From Welwitschia mirabilis (Eukaryota; Gnetophyta; Gnetopsida; Welwitschiales): a stretch of 49,994 nucleotides of DNA. The number at the start of each line of letters is the position of its first letter. Positions within the stretch are counted from its first letter, which is position 1. Below are positions 9,982 through 21,665 of the stretch, piece after piece. The DNA lies in contig JBOZIK010000001.1 in assembly GCA_051453625.1 (NCBI GenBank), forward strand, positions 129,108,792 through 129,158,785, written 5' to 3'. Under the pieces are notes generated by a model. It was not told where the DNA came from. It worked only from the letters and a program-made list of their open reading frames with translations, and ran no database searches. The translations under genes and the position numbers were made by a program.

Positions 9982-11000
9982 ATAACATGAGAGGATCTAA
10001 TACTAACTAGCCTAAACTGAACTAGAGAAAGAAAGAGATAAATAAGAGGTAACAAAGAAAAAAACTTCAATAGATTAGAACCATCTACTATATGTTTGCA
10101 TAACTTTATCCCTGTGCCAAAAATGGTAGAGGACTCTTATTCTTTTGTTAGTAAAGACATACTTTACTCCATTAAGCCTCTTTGTCTACTTTAAATCTTC
10201 TTGAAGGTTATTTTTGTTTTTATTTATATTCTATCTTAGAATCAACATTTTATGAACTCTTATGATTTCTTCTTGAAAGGGTCTTGAATGGATCCCCAAG
10301 ATCCCATAGTAATCTTTCATTCTCTAGTAGTCACTATGTCATCATATTTCTACTCCATCCTATAGTCTAAGTCATCTTCATTTTTAGTTTTATTTTCTTC
10401 ATAGCTCTCAAAGAAAGAGTTAAAAGAACCTAAGGGCCATAAGACTTCTTTCTTTACCTTTTCAGATTTACTTAGCCTAGAGTTAGGGTCTTTTCTAGAG
10501 TAACCCCAAGCTTTACTTTCTTTATCCATTAAGTCATCATTGCTAATGGAGATGGATTTACATGAAGGATTCCTTTCAATATTTAACTTCTGTTTATTAC
10601 CTTGAGATTTCACAAGATCTCTTTGTATTCCTTACCCTAGATTTGCAATTGAGAAAAGCTTCTTCTGACTTCTCTCTAGAGGTGAGACCTCTAGGATTAG
10701 CCCATTTTCCATCGTTATCCAAAGGCTGCTACCAAATTATCCTTGATAGGTGAACTAGGTCCCTTCTCTATATCAACACTAGCACATGCTCTTAATCTTC
10801 ACTTTTTTTATTATGTAAAATTAAAACCCTTCCCCCTTTTTACTTGCACAAGACTACATCTTACTTCTTTCCTCTAGCTGCTAATCCTTGGGAATACTAG
10901 GTGGCTAAGGATGAGGAGGTAGGTTGAAATTTTTATAAAAATCTATTAAGTAAAGAACTAAACCCAAGTGTCTCATCCTTAATTTTCCTTTTAATGTTTT
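9982..11000. other. Unassigned stretch, possibly 3' tail of the LINE
   Basis: It lies beyond the last recognised LINE domain. An 87-codon minus-strand open frame (10613-10350) is hydrophilic, rich in Lys, Ser, Asp and Glu, and matches nothing I know. It may be chance or part of the LINE 3' region. No poly(T), which would mark the minus-strand LINE tail, is seen before the gap. Confidence 0.35.
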
Positions 11001-11589
11001 TGTAAAGTATAAATGGAGATTAACTCTTCATTTATTATGAAAACTTAGAAGAAAGGAAAATATAGCCCCTTTAACTTTGAATGATTTTTATCTTTGAATC
11101 AGATACTTGTTCATGAATTTTGCTACTAGAATTCATGGCTTATGGAACTCTCCTTTACTATTTTTGGAACCCTATTTTACAAGAGCCTATCTGTGTCTAG
11201 ATACCACATGACTAAGGGAAATAACAACTATTCTTTCTTTATTAACGCCTAGGGCTTATGTAATCAAACTTGATGATATCTCCTACCTTCTTCTTCTAAT
11301 CTTCAACTTACTGTTTACTATTGCTTTACTTCCAATGAAATGTAGATCCATCTGCATGAATATAAGAAGTTTCATCCATTGTTAACATTATGTTATCATA
11401 GTTCAGGATTCTCCTTGAACTTAAAATCACTCAAAGGCTTATGTTGAGGGTGCTTCCCCATTCTTCTCACTAGCGATAGGCTACTTATTTCATTTTTGAT
11501 ATTTCAAAGAATCTTATAAACTTGGGGTATTTGCCTTTAAAGACAAGCTGATTTCTAGTTGCCTAGATATATAACAATGGGATTTTCAA

Positions 11590-11725
11590 TTAGTGCCCTA
11601 AGGTATTAATCACATTATTCTAAATTAAATATTAATTAAAGATTTTCTATACTCCTTGGCTATGTGTCATTCCTAGAAGAGATGTTTAATAGACTCTATT
11701 CACTCATATTCCTTGTAATAAGGGA
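11590..11725 (-). pseudogene. LINE ORF2 C-terminal zinc-binding (zf-RVT) relic
   Basis: The minus strand reads YKEYE-IESIKHLF-E-HIAKEYRKSL, matching the plant LINE tail pattern CxxC...ExxxHLFFECPxAKxxW. The cysteines are mostly lost, and stops replace family Phe or Cys positions. It lies at the expected distance behind the RT. Confidence 0.6.
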
Positions 11726-12259
11726 GTAATTTAAATCCTCTCTAAATTAAATTTTCCACTAGTAACACTTTCTATTTTATTATTAACCATTTTAAAAGTA
11801 TGAACTTATCCATTGAAGAGGGTTTCTAAGTGTTCTAAAGGATGGTATTTGTACCATATTTCTTTATTAGCATTTCTCTCACATTTACTTTCTTGCCTTT
11901 GATAATTCTAGTATTCTTTTCCTTTATGAGTTAGGTTTTTGATATGTTTATTAGTCTATGTAAGTCCTCTATTACCATAGCTATAGTCTTATTTCTTGAG
12001 CTAGGGAAAACTCCCTTTCCAATAGTATCAAATTCCTCTTAAGCTAGAATTTTGCTAGTAGGATTTTAACAATATCAATTGATATAATCCCATCTAGAAT
12101 CCTAGATTGCTAGAAGGATATGTTACCTTACCTCATCTTCTAGCAAGTAAGATCCTTTAGCTTCACTTTCCCTCTATAAAGGGCCTACGAAAAAATAGAG
12201 TCTTCCTTCTTAAGCTTGAAATATTTGTAAGTTTTTTCAGCAATTTTATCCAAGTGGTT

Positions 12260-13094
12260 CCCCCTCCCTCAATCTTTTTTGCTAAGTTCATTTTATCTAA
12301 GAAAATACTATTCTTTAGATCTTGAATATCCTAACCTCTTTCGTTTACTACCTTAGCTATTTCACTCCAAGCCACTGTATGAATTTTATTATTTAATCCA
12401 ATGTATGAATTTTATTATCCAATCCACTGTATGAATTTTATTATCTTCTCTTCTCCCTTCTCAAATAAAGTTCCTAGTAAGTTTATTCAAGATTTTTTAC
12501 ACTTTTCTTGAAATAATTTCTATTAAGGTTCTATTCTTAGTAATGGTAAAATTAACTACATAGCCTAGAATAATTTTTCCTTTATTAGATTAAAAAAACA
12601 TTTCAACTATGACATCTTTACTTATCTTTTTAATTATTCCAATTAAAAGCCTATTCTATTTCATTAAAACATGGGAATTCCTATGTATAGATCCTTAATA
12701 TTTCCCATTTGGAATCTTAGCATTTTCTCTATCACTCTTTAGACACTAAGATAGTGGTTATAAAAGTAGATGTACTTTGTAGCCAATTATTTTCTAATCT
12801 TGATTCTTCTGTAAATAAGTCTAAATCATTTTTGATTTCCCTATTTTGTTGTACTTTTTCTTTCATGAAGATGATTGAGTAAAGTAGTTACACATTATGT
12901 CCATGCCATGCACTCTCATGTCTATAATCATATAGAACATCTAGAATTATAATAAATAAGTAGGGTAAGAGGGGATTTTCTTACCTTAGATCTCATTGTG
13001 CTAAAAAAATCATGCACCTCTTAATTAATTCACAAGCTGAATTTAGCATAATCCCACATATGTATGATGAGGCTTATAAAAAGTTAGGGGGTTG
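12260..13094 (-). pseudogene. LINE ORF2 reverse transcriptase, C-terminal half (element G)
   Basis: Directly after the gap the minus strand gives an IFLAQ block and then ENPLLPYLFIIILDVL (about 12990-12940). It corresponds to the L1 motif GLRQGDPLSPYLF, with a stop where the Gln before the Glu is expected. Further left, KLTRNFI-EGRRKDNKIHTV (about 12495-12430) and KRLGYSRSKE match the thumb/connection pattern LxRxFLWxGxxxxxKIHxVxW...GGLGIRxLKxxN. The catalytic FADD box is not readable. Confidence 0.7.
12372..12449. repeat. 26-bp tandem triplication inside the LINE
   Basis: Three near-identical 26-bp units begin at 12372, 12398 and 12424 (core ccactgtatgaattttatt). Two extra units add 52 bp, which is not a multiple of 3, so the duplication shifts the ORF2 frame. 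Confidence 0.9.
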
Positions 13095-13974
13095 NNNNNN
13101 NNNNNNNNNNNNNNNNNNNNNNNNNNNNNNNNNNNNNNNNNNNNNNNNNNNNNNNNNNNNNNNNNNNNNNNNNNNNNNNNNNNNNNNNNNNNNNNNNNNN
13201 NNNNNNNNNNNNNNNNNNNNNNNNNNNNNNNNNNNNNNNNNNNNNNNNNNNNNNNNNNNNNNNNNNNNNNNNNNNNNNNNNNNNNNNNNNNNNNNNNNNN
13301 NNNNNNNNNNNNNNNNNNNNNNNNNNNNNNNNNNNNNNNNNNNNNNNNNNNNNNNNNNNNNNNNNNNNNNNNNNNNNNNNNNNNNNNNNNNNNNNNNNNN
13401 NNNNNNNNNNNNNNNNNNNNNNNNNNNNNNNNNNNNNNNNNNNNNNNNNNNNNNNNNNNNNNNNNNNNNNNNNNNNNNNNNNNNNNNNNNNNNNNNNNNN
13501 NNNNNNNNNNNNNNNNNNNNNNNNNNNNNNNNNNNNNNNNNNNNNNNNNNNNNNNNNNNNNNNNNNNNNNNNNNNNNNNNNNNNNNNNNNNNNNNNNNNN
13601 NNNNNNNNNNNNNNNNNNNNNNNNNNNNNNNNNNNNNNNNNNNNNNNNNNNNNNNNNNNNNNNNNNNNNNNNNNNNNNNNNNNNNNNNNNNNNNNNNNNN
13701 NNNNNNNNNNNNNNNNNNNNNNNNNNNNNNNNNNNNNNNNNNNNNNNNNNNNNNNNNNNNNNNNNNNNNNNNNNNNNNNNNNNNNNNNNNNNNNNNNNNN
13801 NNNNNNNNNNNNNNNNNNNNNNNNNNNNNNNNNNNNNNNNNNNNNNNNNNNNNNNNNNNNNNNNNNNNNNNNNNNNNNNNNNNNNNNNNNNNNNNNNNNN
13901 NNNNNNNNNNNNNNNNNNNNNNNNNNNNNNNNNNNNNNNNNNNNNNNNNNNNNNNNNNNNNNNNNNNNNNNNNN
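13095..13974. other. Assembly gap (880 N) inside the LINE RT
   Basis: The run of N lies between RT blocks SKVLIA (right) and the block ending in ENPLLPYLF (left). In L1 RTs the missing stretch would be only about 225 bases, so the N length is larger than the coding distance. Confidence 1.
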
Positions 13975-14290
13975 CTAGCAATAAGAACTTTAGAAAAGAG
14001 TCTATAGATAACATTACAAATCCATATTGATCTATACTCTTGCATTTCAATTGATTCTTACTTTTTAGGAATTATTACTAAATGAGTATTGTTGTAAGTA
14101 TGGGGTATTGATTTTGAGGTAAGAACTTTGTCAAAGGAATTTTATACTAATTTACTAATTAGATCTCAAAACTTTTTAAAGAACTCTATCAACTAATCAT
14201 TTGATCTAGGGCTTTTATTTGATTTTATTTTCTTTATGGCCTTCCACACTTTGCTTTTTCTAGCTTTTAAAGAATGCAGCCCAATCTGCT
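13975..14290 (-). pseudogene. LINE ORF2 reverse transcriptase, N-terminal part (element G)
   Basis: Minus-strand blocks: KVWKAIKKIKSNKSPRSND (about 14260-14205), LIEFFKKF-DLI, NTHLVIIPKK-ES (near 14080) and YRSIWICNVIYRLFSKVLIA (14035-13976). They match the L1 RT start: AxxxMxxNKSPGxDGFxxEFF...WDLI...LIPKK...FRPISLCNVxYKIxSKVLA. Stops stand at family Trp and Gln codons. The enzyme would carry out target-primed reverse transcription. Confidence 0.85.
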
Positions 14291-14824
14291 AAGATTTAGT
14301 TCATAGCATTAAAGAACAACCCCTACTCTTATTTGATCATAATTTTTAGAAATTTTCCATAAAGGCTTTTGGGACTAGATTTTTCTCAAAAGTCTGGTCC
14401 TTCCACCTTAGTTTATAAATTATATTAGATTATTTTCTATAATTAGAAAGTTAAAGAAAACTTTAGAATGCTTATCTTCTTCTTTTAGCCAATTCATATG
14501 GAATCTCTGTCTTTATTAGGTCTACTCTTTATTCTTGATTTTTTGGAGTTCCTAGAGTTTATGCCACTCTTCCTCATGGATATATTCACCTTTTTCCTAT
14601 CTAATCTAAATTTCTCTTAACTCTTCCTTCAAAGCTTACCTTTTGTCCCTATTATTTTCTACACATTTTTAGCCATTTATTTAGCAGCTATAGGTCTTTA
14701 TTTAGTGTATTCATTAGATTTTTTATATTTTCTTTTCATTGTTTTAATATATAAGTGGAATTTTTCTTCCTTAAGCCAAGTATTCTAAAAAAAAAACCTA
14801 TAACTTTTCCTTTAGGTTTCCACT

Positions 14825-15501
14825 GTAGTGAGAAAAATTGGTTGGTGGTTAGAGTACCAATGTCCTTTTCCTTCTTTAAAAAAATCAATTTTCCTTGGAT
14901 AAGATAGAAGAAATAAGAACATAGTCAATCTTAAAGAGGATTCGCTTATTCTCCCCTTTTTAATTTGATCATGTGAACTAAACCCTTTGAATAGGCATGT
15001 TAATAAGGTTTAACTTTATAATTAAATCTCTAAGATTTGTAACTCCATAGTATTTCCAATCTTTCCCATTTTTTCCCTCATTTGTTTTTTTCTTAGAGCT
15101 ATGTATTTGATAAAGTCTCTAAATAAGATACATTTCTTTCCTTTTATCAATTTCAAAACTCATTTTTAAACTTTTATTTTTAGCATTTAGGTTTGTAGCT
15201 GATAAATATTTATTATATACTAGTCTTGGATAACAAGTATTTGAAACCATATATTACCCTCTATTCTCATAAATTTAATATCCTTTCTAAATAAAGTGAT
15301 TAAGCAATCTACTTTTCCATAGGTAGGCATCCACTCCCTTGTTAGTTCTTGCTAACATTTATGATATGCTACTCCTTCTATAGCTTAGTCTCTTGAAGGT
15401 AAACTATATTTATATTCTTATTATCCACTAAGTCTTAAATTATTCTTTTTTTTTCCTTAGGTAGACTTCATACCTCTAATATTCTAACTTATAATATTCA
15501 T
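14825..15501 (-). pseudogene. LINE ORF2 endonuclease relic (element G)
   Basis: An ATG at 15501-15499 opens MNIIS-NIRGMKST, the classical start of plant L1 ORF2 (MKIISWNVRGL), with TGG (Trp) changed to TAG. Further on are a degraded QETK block near 15400, then LNLINMPIQRV-FT-SN (about 15020-14965), KIDYVLIS and PPTNFSHYSGN (14848-14825). These match LxDLPLxGxxFTWSN...RIDRFLVS...SDHxPI of the exonuclease-endonuclease-phosphatase fold. This enzyme would nick the target site. The ATG and the following IRG block make this start convincing. Confidence 0.85.
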
Positions 15502-15559
15502 TTATTATTCTTAGCTTTGTTCTATTTTCCTATAAGTTCCTAGATGGTTTTCTGAGAAC

Positions 15560-16600
15560 CATTCATCATACTCTTAATAGTGTTTTTTTTGGCCTTATCG
15601 GCAACTATTGGACTTTTTGACTTTTTATTTTTAATTTCTTATACATTACTAATGTAAGCTGATTCCAATTCTAACTTAGGACATAATTCAAAATCAAGAT
15701 CTAATGAATCACTTCTTAAAGGAGTTAATCTATTGGGTGGGGGGATTTTACCTATCTTCAAATTTTATCTCATTTGTTTGAATAGGGAGGAAACTTTCCA
15801 CTCTTTACGTTTAGATTTTGTGAGTTTCCTTTCTCTAGATTAGGCTCCAGGGAAACCATTAATTCTACTATTTCACTTATTTTTACTAATTGAAAACCAT
15901 TTGTATCTTTTTTGAAATGTCATGCCTCTAAACCGTGTTCAAATTTTTTATAAGTTTGACATTATATTGTTGTGTAAGTTACGATTTTATGGTCCTTTCT
16001 ACTAAATCTATCACAAATAATATCTTTCAGCTTTGGGTAGAACTTGGTTGAGTGCCCTATTAATCCACACTAGTTACATGGATTAAAGATGTTTGCATAT
16101 TTTACTTTAACTTTTTTCACTCTAAAGCTATAGATTAGTTTAAAGTTTTATAGGTTTCTAGTTAACTCCAACTCTATCCATCATAAAATCACACCATAAT
16201 CATTCTTGTTTCACTTAGTATTATTAGATCTATCTTGATGATTTCTCTAAACTATTCTGTCAAATCTCTAAAACGCTCTTGATTTCATAGTATTAAGCTA
16301 ATGTCATTTAACTTTACCCAAATAGGTAGTTTTTGAAAGACCTTATTAATTTTCTCTTCTAGCTTTCACTTGGCTAGAATTAGTCCCTTAGCACCGAAGA
16401 ATTACAAGCCTCTAAGCATTACCTTATTAATGTCCTTTTTAGACTCAAATTTAAATAAAATTACTCCATCTACTAGCACTATCATTTTAACTACCATTAT
16501 TCCCATAGAATTGATCACTACCCATTTTCTAATAGATTCTAAATGAAGGTGAGGTCTAAACAAAATAAATTATTCTAAAAAGTTAAACTTAAATTTTCCC
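15560..16600 (-). pseudogene. LINE ORF1 (DUF4283 + CCHC) relic (element G)
   Basis: From right to left: RPHLHLESIRKWV-type sequence near 16545, then VDGVILFKFESKKDINKVM and FFGAKGLILAK (16460-16360) and VFQKLPIWVKLNDISL (about 16335-16290). These match the DUF4283 core (VxDxGxFLFxFxSxEDxxKVLxxGPWFF...VPVWVRLPxLPL). LELTRNL and SFRVKKVKVKYANI follow, then the zinc knuckle PCN-CGLIGHSTKFYPK at about 16095-16040, a CCHC motif with one Cys lost and the last changed to Tyr. The product would be the RNA-binding protein of the LINE RNP. The N-terminus is uncertain. Confidence 0.8.
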
Positions 16601-16860
16601 TCAAAGATATCTTCATCTTAAATGCACCATTCTCATTAAAAAATTTCATAGAGGAAGAATTCATTAACTTATCTAGTAGAAATCCTAGCTAGGATGTATA
16701 TCCTAAATTGGCTAAAGTTCCTTTGAGAATTAAAAAATCCCTAAGCTATTGCCTATACTCTAGCAATAAGTAAAAACTGGAGTCCTCTTACTACCTCTCC
16801 CATTCTACCTCCTTACATCACCAATTACTCCTTTCACCCACTGCTGGGGTTCCAAGATAT

Positions 16861-19280
16861 TCTCACCTACTTTTCAAAATCCTCACATTTTATCAAATTA
16901 AATCATCCATTTAGGAAATTATAATGGACATGCTTTTAGAGGAGAATACTATTAGTAAATGCTTGACTTTAACATTCCTCATTTGTTAAGTCTTTTTTTA
17001 ATTATTATATTTATTTCTATATGTAACGCATACATAAATACATATATAGACATATATGATAGAAAAAGTTTTCAAATAAAAAGTAAACATTACTATTTAT
17101 ATGTTCAATATATATTATATAAAAATTACACATAAAAATTACATGCAATGATCAAGTCATCTAGTAATTTTAATGTTGTGTTGAATTTCTTCTTATCTTT
17201 ATCTCTTGATTATTCAACTTGTAAATATATTTATATTACAAAATGAGAATCACCTTTATAGAATAACTTAACCACTTATTTCATGACATTAATTTTAAGA
17301 GTAAAACTAACTTAATATAAAACCCTATATTTACAAATCTATGAATCAAATAAAAGATGGTTCTAGGTTTAACTTATAAAATATATAGGATTTAAGATAT
17401 AGTTTATATTCCTTTAAAACCTTATGAACACAAATTTTTCTACGTTTTACAAGTTGAGATACCAAACTAAAATACAATTATTAATGAAAATTTCTTTAGT
17501 GACATTCTTTATCATTTGAAAATAATCCTAAGAAAGATGTTTTAAAGTTTATAAGCTAGAATTCCATTTATATGATTTTATCCATCACTTATATATCTCT
17601 CTGTGTGTATTAGGTATGTTCTCACAAGTTAAAGTATGTTCCCTGGGTTTTTAGGGCTTGTGGTATTATCATCATAGACATCATATAAATGTTTTGGCAA
17701 TAATAACTTACAAAAATCATTTGTAATAAAATGAACTTTATTTTTAACTTATCCATTGTAGAAATTTTAATACATAGAAGGGTTTTATGGCTAGAGAAGT
17801 AAGTACTTATGAGTTATTAGTTTTTGTGATTAAAGATTAATAATCTACTATCACAATATTTTCATTTGCTTAGATAAATTATTCATCAAGTAACTTCAAA
17901 TTTTTATTCTTTTGGACATTCATATCCTTAAGGTATGAAAATTTCTTCTTATTGTAATAAAAATAGAAATGCAATGTTTCATATCAATAATGTTGTAAGA
18001 TAAGGTGATCCCATCATTTGGGTTAAGTGTACTAAAAGAAATAAAGTTGATTTGTATAAATAGAAAATATAGGGCTATAAGATTTTGCTTTATTTTTTCT
18101 AATTTCATAAATGCAAGGATCTAAAGAGCTAAGCAATAAATCTTGATCACTATTCACATTTTTAACATAAATTTTAATATCAATAGTATCTTACATTTAT
18201 TACTATTTATTGAAAAGAGTTTTATGCTATCAAAAAACCATTTATGGTTGCTAGTATTTACTTTAATTATATGTTTCATTGGATGAGGTTTATCATGCAT
18301 ATCATGTTTTACATCTACTAAGCACTCTTTATTTGTTATTTAAAATAATTTTCCTATTTCTTTAATCTAATAAATGCTATAAAGGAAATGCATTTTTTAT
18401 ATATCACACTATTCTAATTTATCCAAAGTACTTTGGAGAACAAGTTAGATATTCATAACCTTCATCATGGTTCATTTCTATTCTTATAATTAAAATTAAA
18501 AAAAAGGTCTTCTAGATTCATTATTTTCTTCAGTATTTTTTGGTACTAGATTTTTATTTTCTTTTTCTATGTTATTATTATAATAATTATATTTTACCTA
18601 ATTATATTCTTTTAAATAAAACTTTAATTCTTAAGAAGTTTTGAACTTCAAACTTTATTCCATTACTACTAGGACTAAATTATCCCTTATTTTTCATTTA
18701 TTAATTATCTTAATTATTTAATATATTAATATATATTATATTTTTATTTCTTTTTTTGGAAAAAATTATATTTTTTATTTCTTTTAAAGAAGTTAAAGAG
18801 CAATTCCAATGGTGGTCAATGCACCTCTAACAATACAAGTATGAATGCTAGATAATTATTATATTTATTCTAAGTAATATTGTATCTATGACATAGAATT
18901 AGGTTTTAATATCATTTTTATTATACTTAGGATTATAAAGTGTTTTATGTGAACCATTTTTGGAAATTAAATAAATAAGAAATGAGCAAGATTTTTTTCC
19001 CATAATAAAACTTTATTTCTCCATTTTCTTATTCCATTAAAGAGCTTAATTTTAAAGGTAAGAATACCATTAGGGTTTTGCTAGGGTTTTCATGCTCCCT
19101 TAGGCATGTGATCATGGTGTTCATTACAAGCTTTATCAATTCCTCCCTCAACATGATAATATGCTCTCTTCCAAGGGGAAATTGGATTTTTTAGAGGAAA
19201 TCTTTGGGAATGTAACCTATAATAAAAACTCTTTAAAGAGTTGCCATGTGAGAAAACTACTTTATCAAAGAAGTAGTCAA
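16861..19280. other. No recognisable gene; very AT-rich
   Basis: The stretch holds AT-alternating tracts (tatatagacatatatgatag near 17045) and poly-T/poly-A runs. The 62-codon minus-strand open frame at 18108-17920 has no family I know. No LTR partner for element D was found here. The 87-codon frame at 19161-19424 overlaps the 34-bp tandem repeat and is not called as a gene. Confidence 0.5.
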
Positions 19281-19287
19281 TTTGTTG

Positions 19288-19418
19288 TTAGACATTCCAT
19301 AGCAGATAGGACTATGCATTACATCTCTTATAATGCTAGGATGAAATGTACTACACATTCCATAATACTAGGTCAAAAATTGTACTACACATCTTATAGA
19401 ACTAGGATTCAAGAAAAA
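19288..19418. repeat. 34-bp tandem minisatellite
   Basis: Four units begin at 19288 (29 bp), 19317, 19351 and 19385, the last three exactly 34 bp. The shared core is ctacacatt/cttcataa-actagg. It lies at the left end of recognisable element D sequence. Confidence 0.85.
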
Positions 19419-19899
19419 CTTTGAACATAGACACAAAAGTCAAATGAAGCCCATAATGTGTAAGGAAAGAAAAAAGAGTTTAAATTAACTCAATATTGAT
19501 CCAATTTTAAATTAAAAGTATTAAAACTTCTATTGATCAAGTGTTGTTTTTTAAGTGTATATTACTGGTTCTATGGTTAGATGAGTTACTGGTATAATAA
19601 CTTCATGCTGTATAAGTTCTTTAATTTTATGGATCAACTCTTATATACCATTTTTTATAAACATATAGTATTCTTCTTTCATGGATTAGATCCATTAGTT
19701 ATGTAGAACAATGTCTTTAAAATAAGTTGGTCTAGCATTAAGGATCAAGTAGAACTCATCATTATTACTATCATGAGATGTATGTAAGCAATGTCTAGCT
19801 TCAGTTTTACCCTTCTCATCATCATGAGCATCTTAAAAAGAAGACTATAACCAAGTAATTGAATGTTTTCTCTAGGTAGTATCAACTTCGTTAGCTAGA

Positions 19900-20900
19900 A
19901 AACCAACTAAATTGCTACTATAATCCTAATTAAGCATGCCAGGAGAAATATATGACTTAATTCCTATAGGTTGAAAAGTAGACATACCAATAAAAGGAAT
20001 TAAAACATCACTAGTGAAGATATCTTCCTCTTCAAGTATAGGACATTGACCATCCAATATGATCATTATGTTAGAAAAATGATAAAGCTTTGAAGGATTA
20101 ATATGAGAATCATCATTTAAAGTCTCTACAAAGATGACATCATAAGAAATAATGATCTTATTATGATCTAGTACATATACTTGATAGCCCTTCTGATTTG
20201 GTTAGATATCCCATAAATATTCTAATGTGAGTATGTGCTCCATATTTCTCATGATGTTCACTTAAGTTATTAACATATCACTTGCAACTAAAAATATGAT
20301 AATAGTGTAACTTTGGCTTATACCCATAATACTTTTCAACTAGAGATATTCTCTTATTAGTATATTGACTAATATGATTATTGAAATGTACTATTTTATT
20401 CACTGCTTCACTCCAAAGATAGGTCTTGTAATCATTTAACATACATTATGGAAAATGCTATTCATGATAGTCTAATTAAATTACTTAGTAATGACATTTT
20501 GCTAGGGTATTTCTAGGGAGGCCTTCAAGTATCAAATCCCTTTAGAAAATACAAAGTATTTAAACTCGACAGATGTGTACTCATCACCATTATCTAAGTG
20601 AAAATTTTAATTCTATAGTTAACTTTCTTTTCCACTTTAGTTTTAAACTTTTTAAAAATATTTAAAGTTTGTAATTTGAATTTGATGAAGTATACCCAAG
20701 CCATTTGGAAATAATAATCATTAAAGGATATGAGGTAATGAAATTTTTATAGAGTGAAAAGTAGTATAGTTTCACATAGGTCACTATAAGTAGGTAAAAG
20801 CTTTCAATTAACATGTTACTTACTTCAAGAAAATTACTATCTTGTTGCTTTACTCATAATACATGTCTCACACTAAGGAAAATCCCATAGAATGGATAGA
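19900..20900 (-). pseudogene. Copia integrase relic (element D)
   Basis: Minus-strand blocks in order: CIMSKATR (HHCC tail, near 20855), YYFQMAWVYFIKFK and IFKKFKTKVEKK (20720-20620, family FSRYTWVYFLKxK...FKxFKxxVE), HLDNGDEYTSVEFKYF (about 20603-20556, family RSDNGGEYTSxEF, carrying the second catalytic Asp), and -QNVITK-FN-TIMNSI (family QQNGVAERxNRTIME). The insert end follows with VYVLDHNKIIISYDVIF (near 20180-20130), matching the YRLWDPxxxKxxxSRDVxF block. Stops replace Gln and Trp codons. It would insert element DNA into the chromosome. Confidence 0.85.
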
Positions 20901-20919
20901 AAAAAGTAGTGGTCATTCT

Positions 20920-21600
20920 CATACATTGTATTCATTATATGAGGAGTAAGATTTCCCAATTAAGCATGAAATAGTAGTAAGGAAGAAAGTCTATTTTGTG
21001 AACTTATGCAAGTAATATCTTGCATTCTGATACAACTATGAAGATAACTGAGATTTTCATCCATGTAACCTTTCATGACCAATTGTTGATTACCATTATA
21101 AATATCTACTGAGTGCTTCATCATAGAAATAGAATGATATTCTCATAACAAAGTTGAAAGTAATAGATGTGATTTCAAAGAGGTAACATATAAAACATGT
21201 GAAATAGTGTTTGAAGAGAGTAATGTCAAGTCAAGGGTAATTAATCCTCGCCTTTCATAAGAACTGATATTTTATATACTAAACAAACATGGATTAGTGC
21301 TTTGATGAAGTCATCAAAATAATCATACTAGTAAGTTATGTGATGATTTACACTTATGTCAATAACTCATTTCTTCTCATAAGATATGTTATCATTCATA
21401 TCAACAAAGTCACAATTTTTAAATAGTACATTAGATTCAAAATTTTCAACATCATTATAGAAACCAAATTATGTAATAACTCTAGTTGCCTTAGGTGTAG
21501 ATTTTATCTTGTCCTAAGGAGTCCTATAAAAGTTAGTGGTATGAACTTATCTTCTACATTGTGAGTAATAATACCTGTTCTTCTTAGAAGTGGTAGTACT
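20920..21600 (-). pseudogene. Copia protease and GAG-pre-integrase relic (element D)
   Basis: The minus strand has KNCDFVDMNDNISYEKK and VIDISVNHHIT around 21420-21335, in the position of the family W-LDSGxSxHMT protease site but with the DSG triad not preserved. Next come YVTSLKSHLLLLSTLL and EYHSISMMKHSVDIYNG (21190-21095), matching DVYYVPxLKxNLLSxGQLxEKGYxIxxxxxxxxIYD. A poor LWHxRxGH block follows near 20950. Order and spacing fit copia. Confidence 0.65.
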
Positions 21601-21665
21601 TTAAACTTATTTTCTCTTTTGTTAAGTTTAATTTGGCTTTTTGGTTTACTATTTTTGTAGAGCCT

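Larger units (their letters stand above)
11000..16860 (-). mobile_element. Element G: L1-like LINE (non-LTR retrotransposon), decayed
   Basis: Read right to left it has ORF1 (DUF4283 then CCHC knuckle), then ORF2 with AP-type endonuclease, RT and a reverse-transcriptase zinc-binding segment. This is the order of plant L1 elements. A gap and a 26-bp triplication interrupt ORF2. The right boundary (5' end) is near 16860, where recognisable translation fades. The left boundary is not determined. No target-site duplication was identified. Confidence 0.85.
19430..21665 (-). mobile_element. Element D, left part: Ty1/copia pol relic interrupted by element C
   Basis: On the minus strand the segment carries copia protease, GAG-pre-integrase, integrase and the start of RT. 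Its gag lies on the far side of element C at 38493-39260, so C inserted between gag and protease. RT beyond about 19430 is missing and no left LTR is seen, so the 3' half appears lost. An AGCCT repeat at both C junctions supports the split. Confidence 0.8.

Noticed and set aside
8963-10070. Long open frames across the second N run
   Set aside because: Artefact of the gap.
13012-14050. Long open frames across the third N run
   Set aside because: Artefact of the gap; the flanks belong to the minus-strand LINE RT.
19161-19424. 87-codon frame
   Set aside because: Half of it is the 34-bp tandem repeat and no domain is visible.
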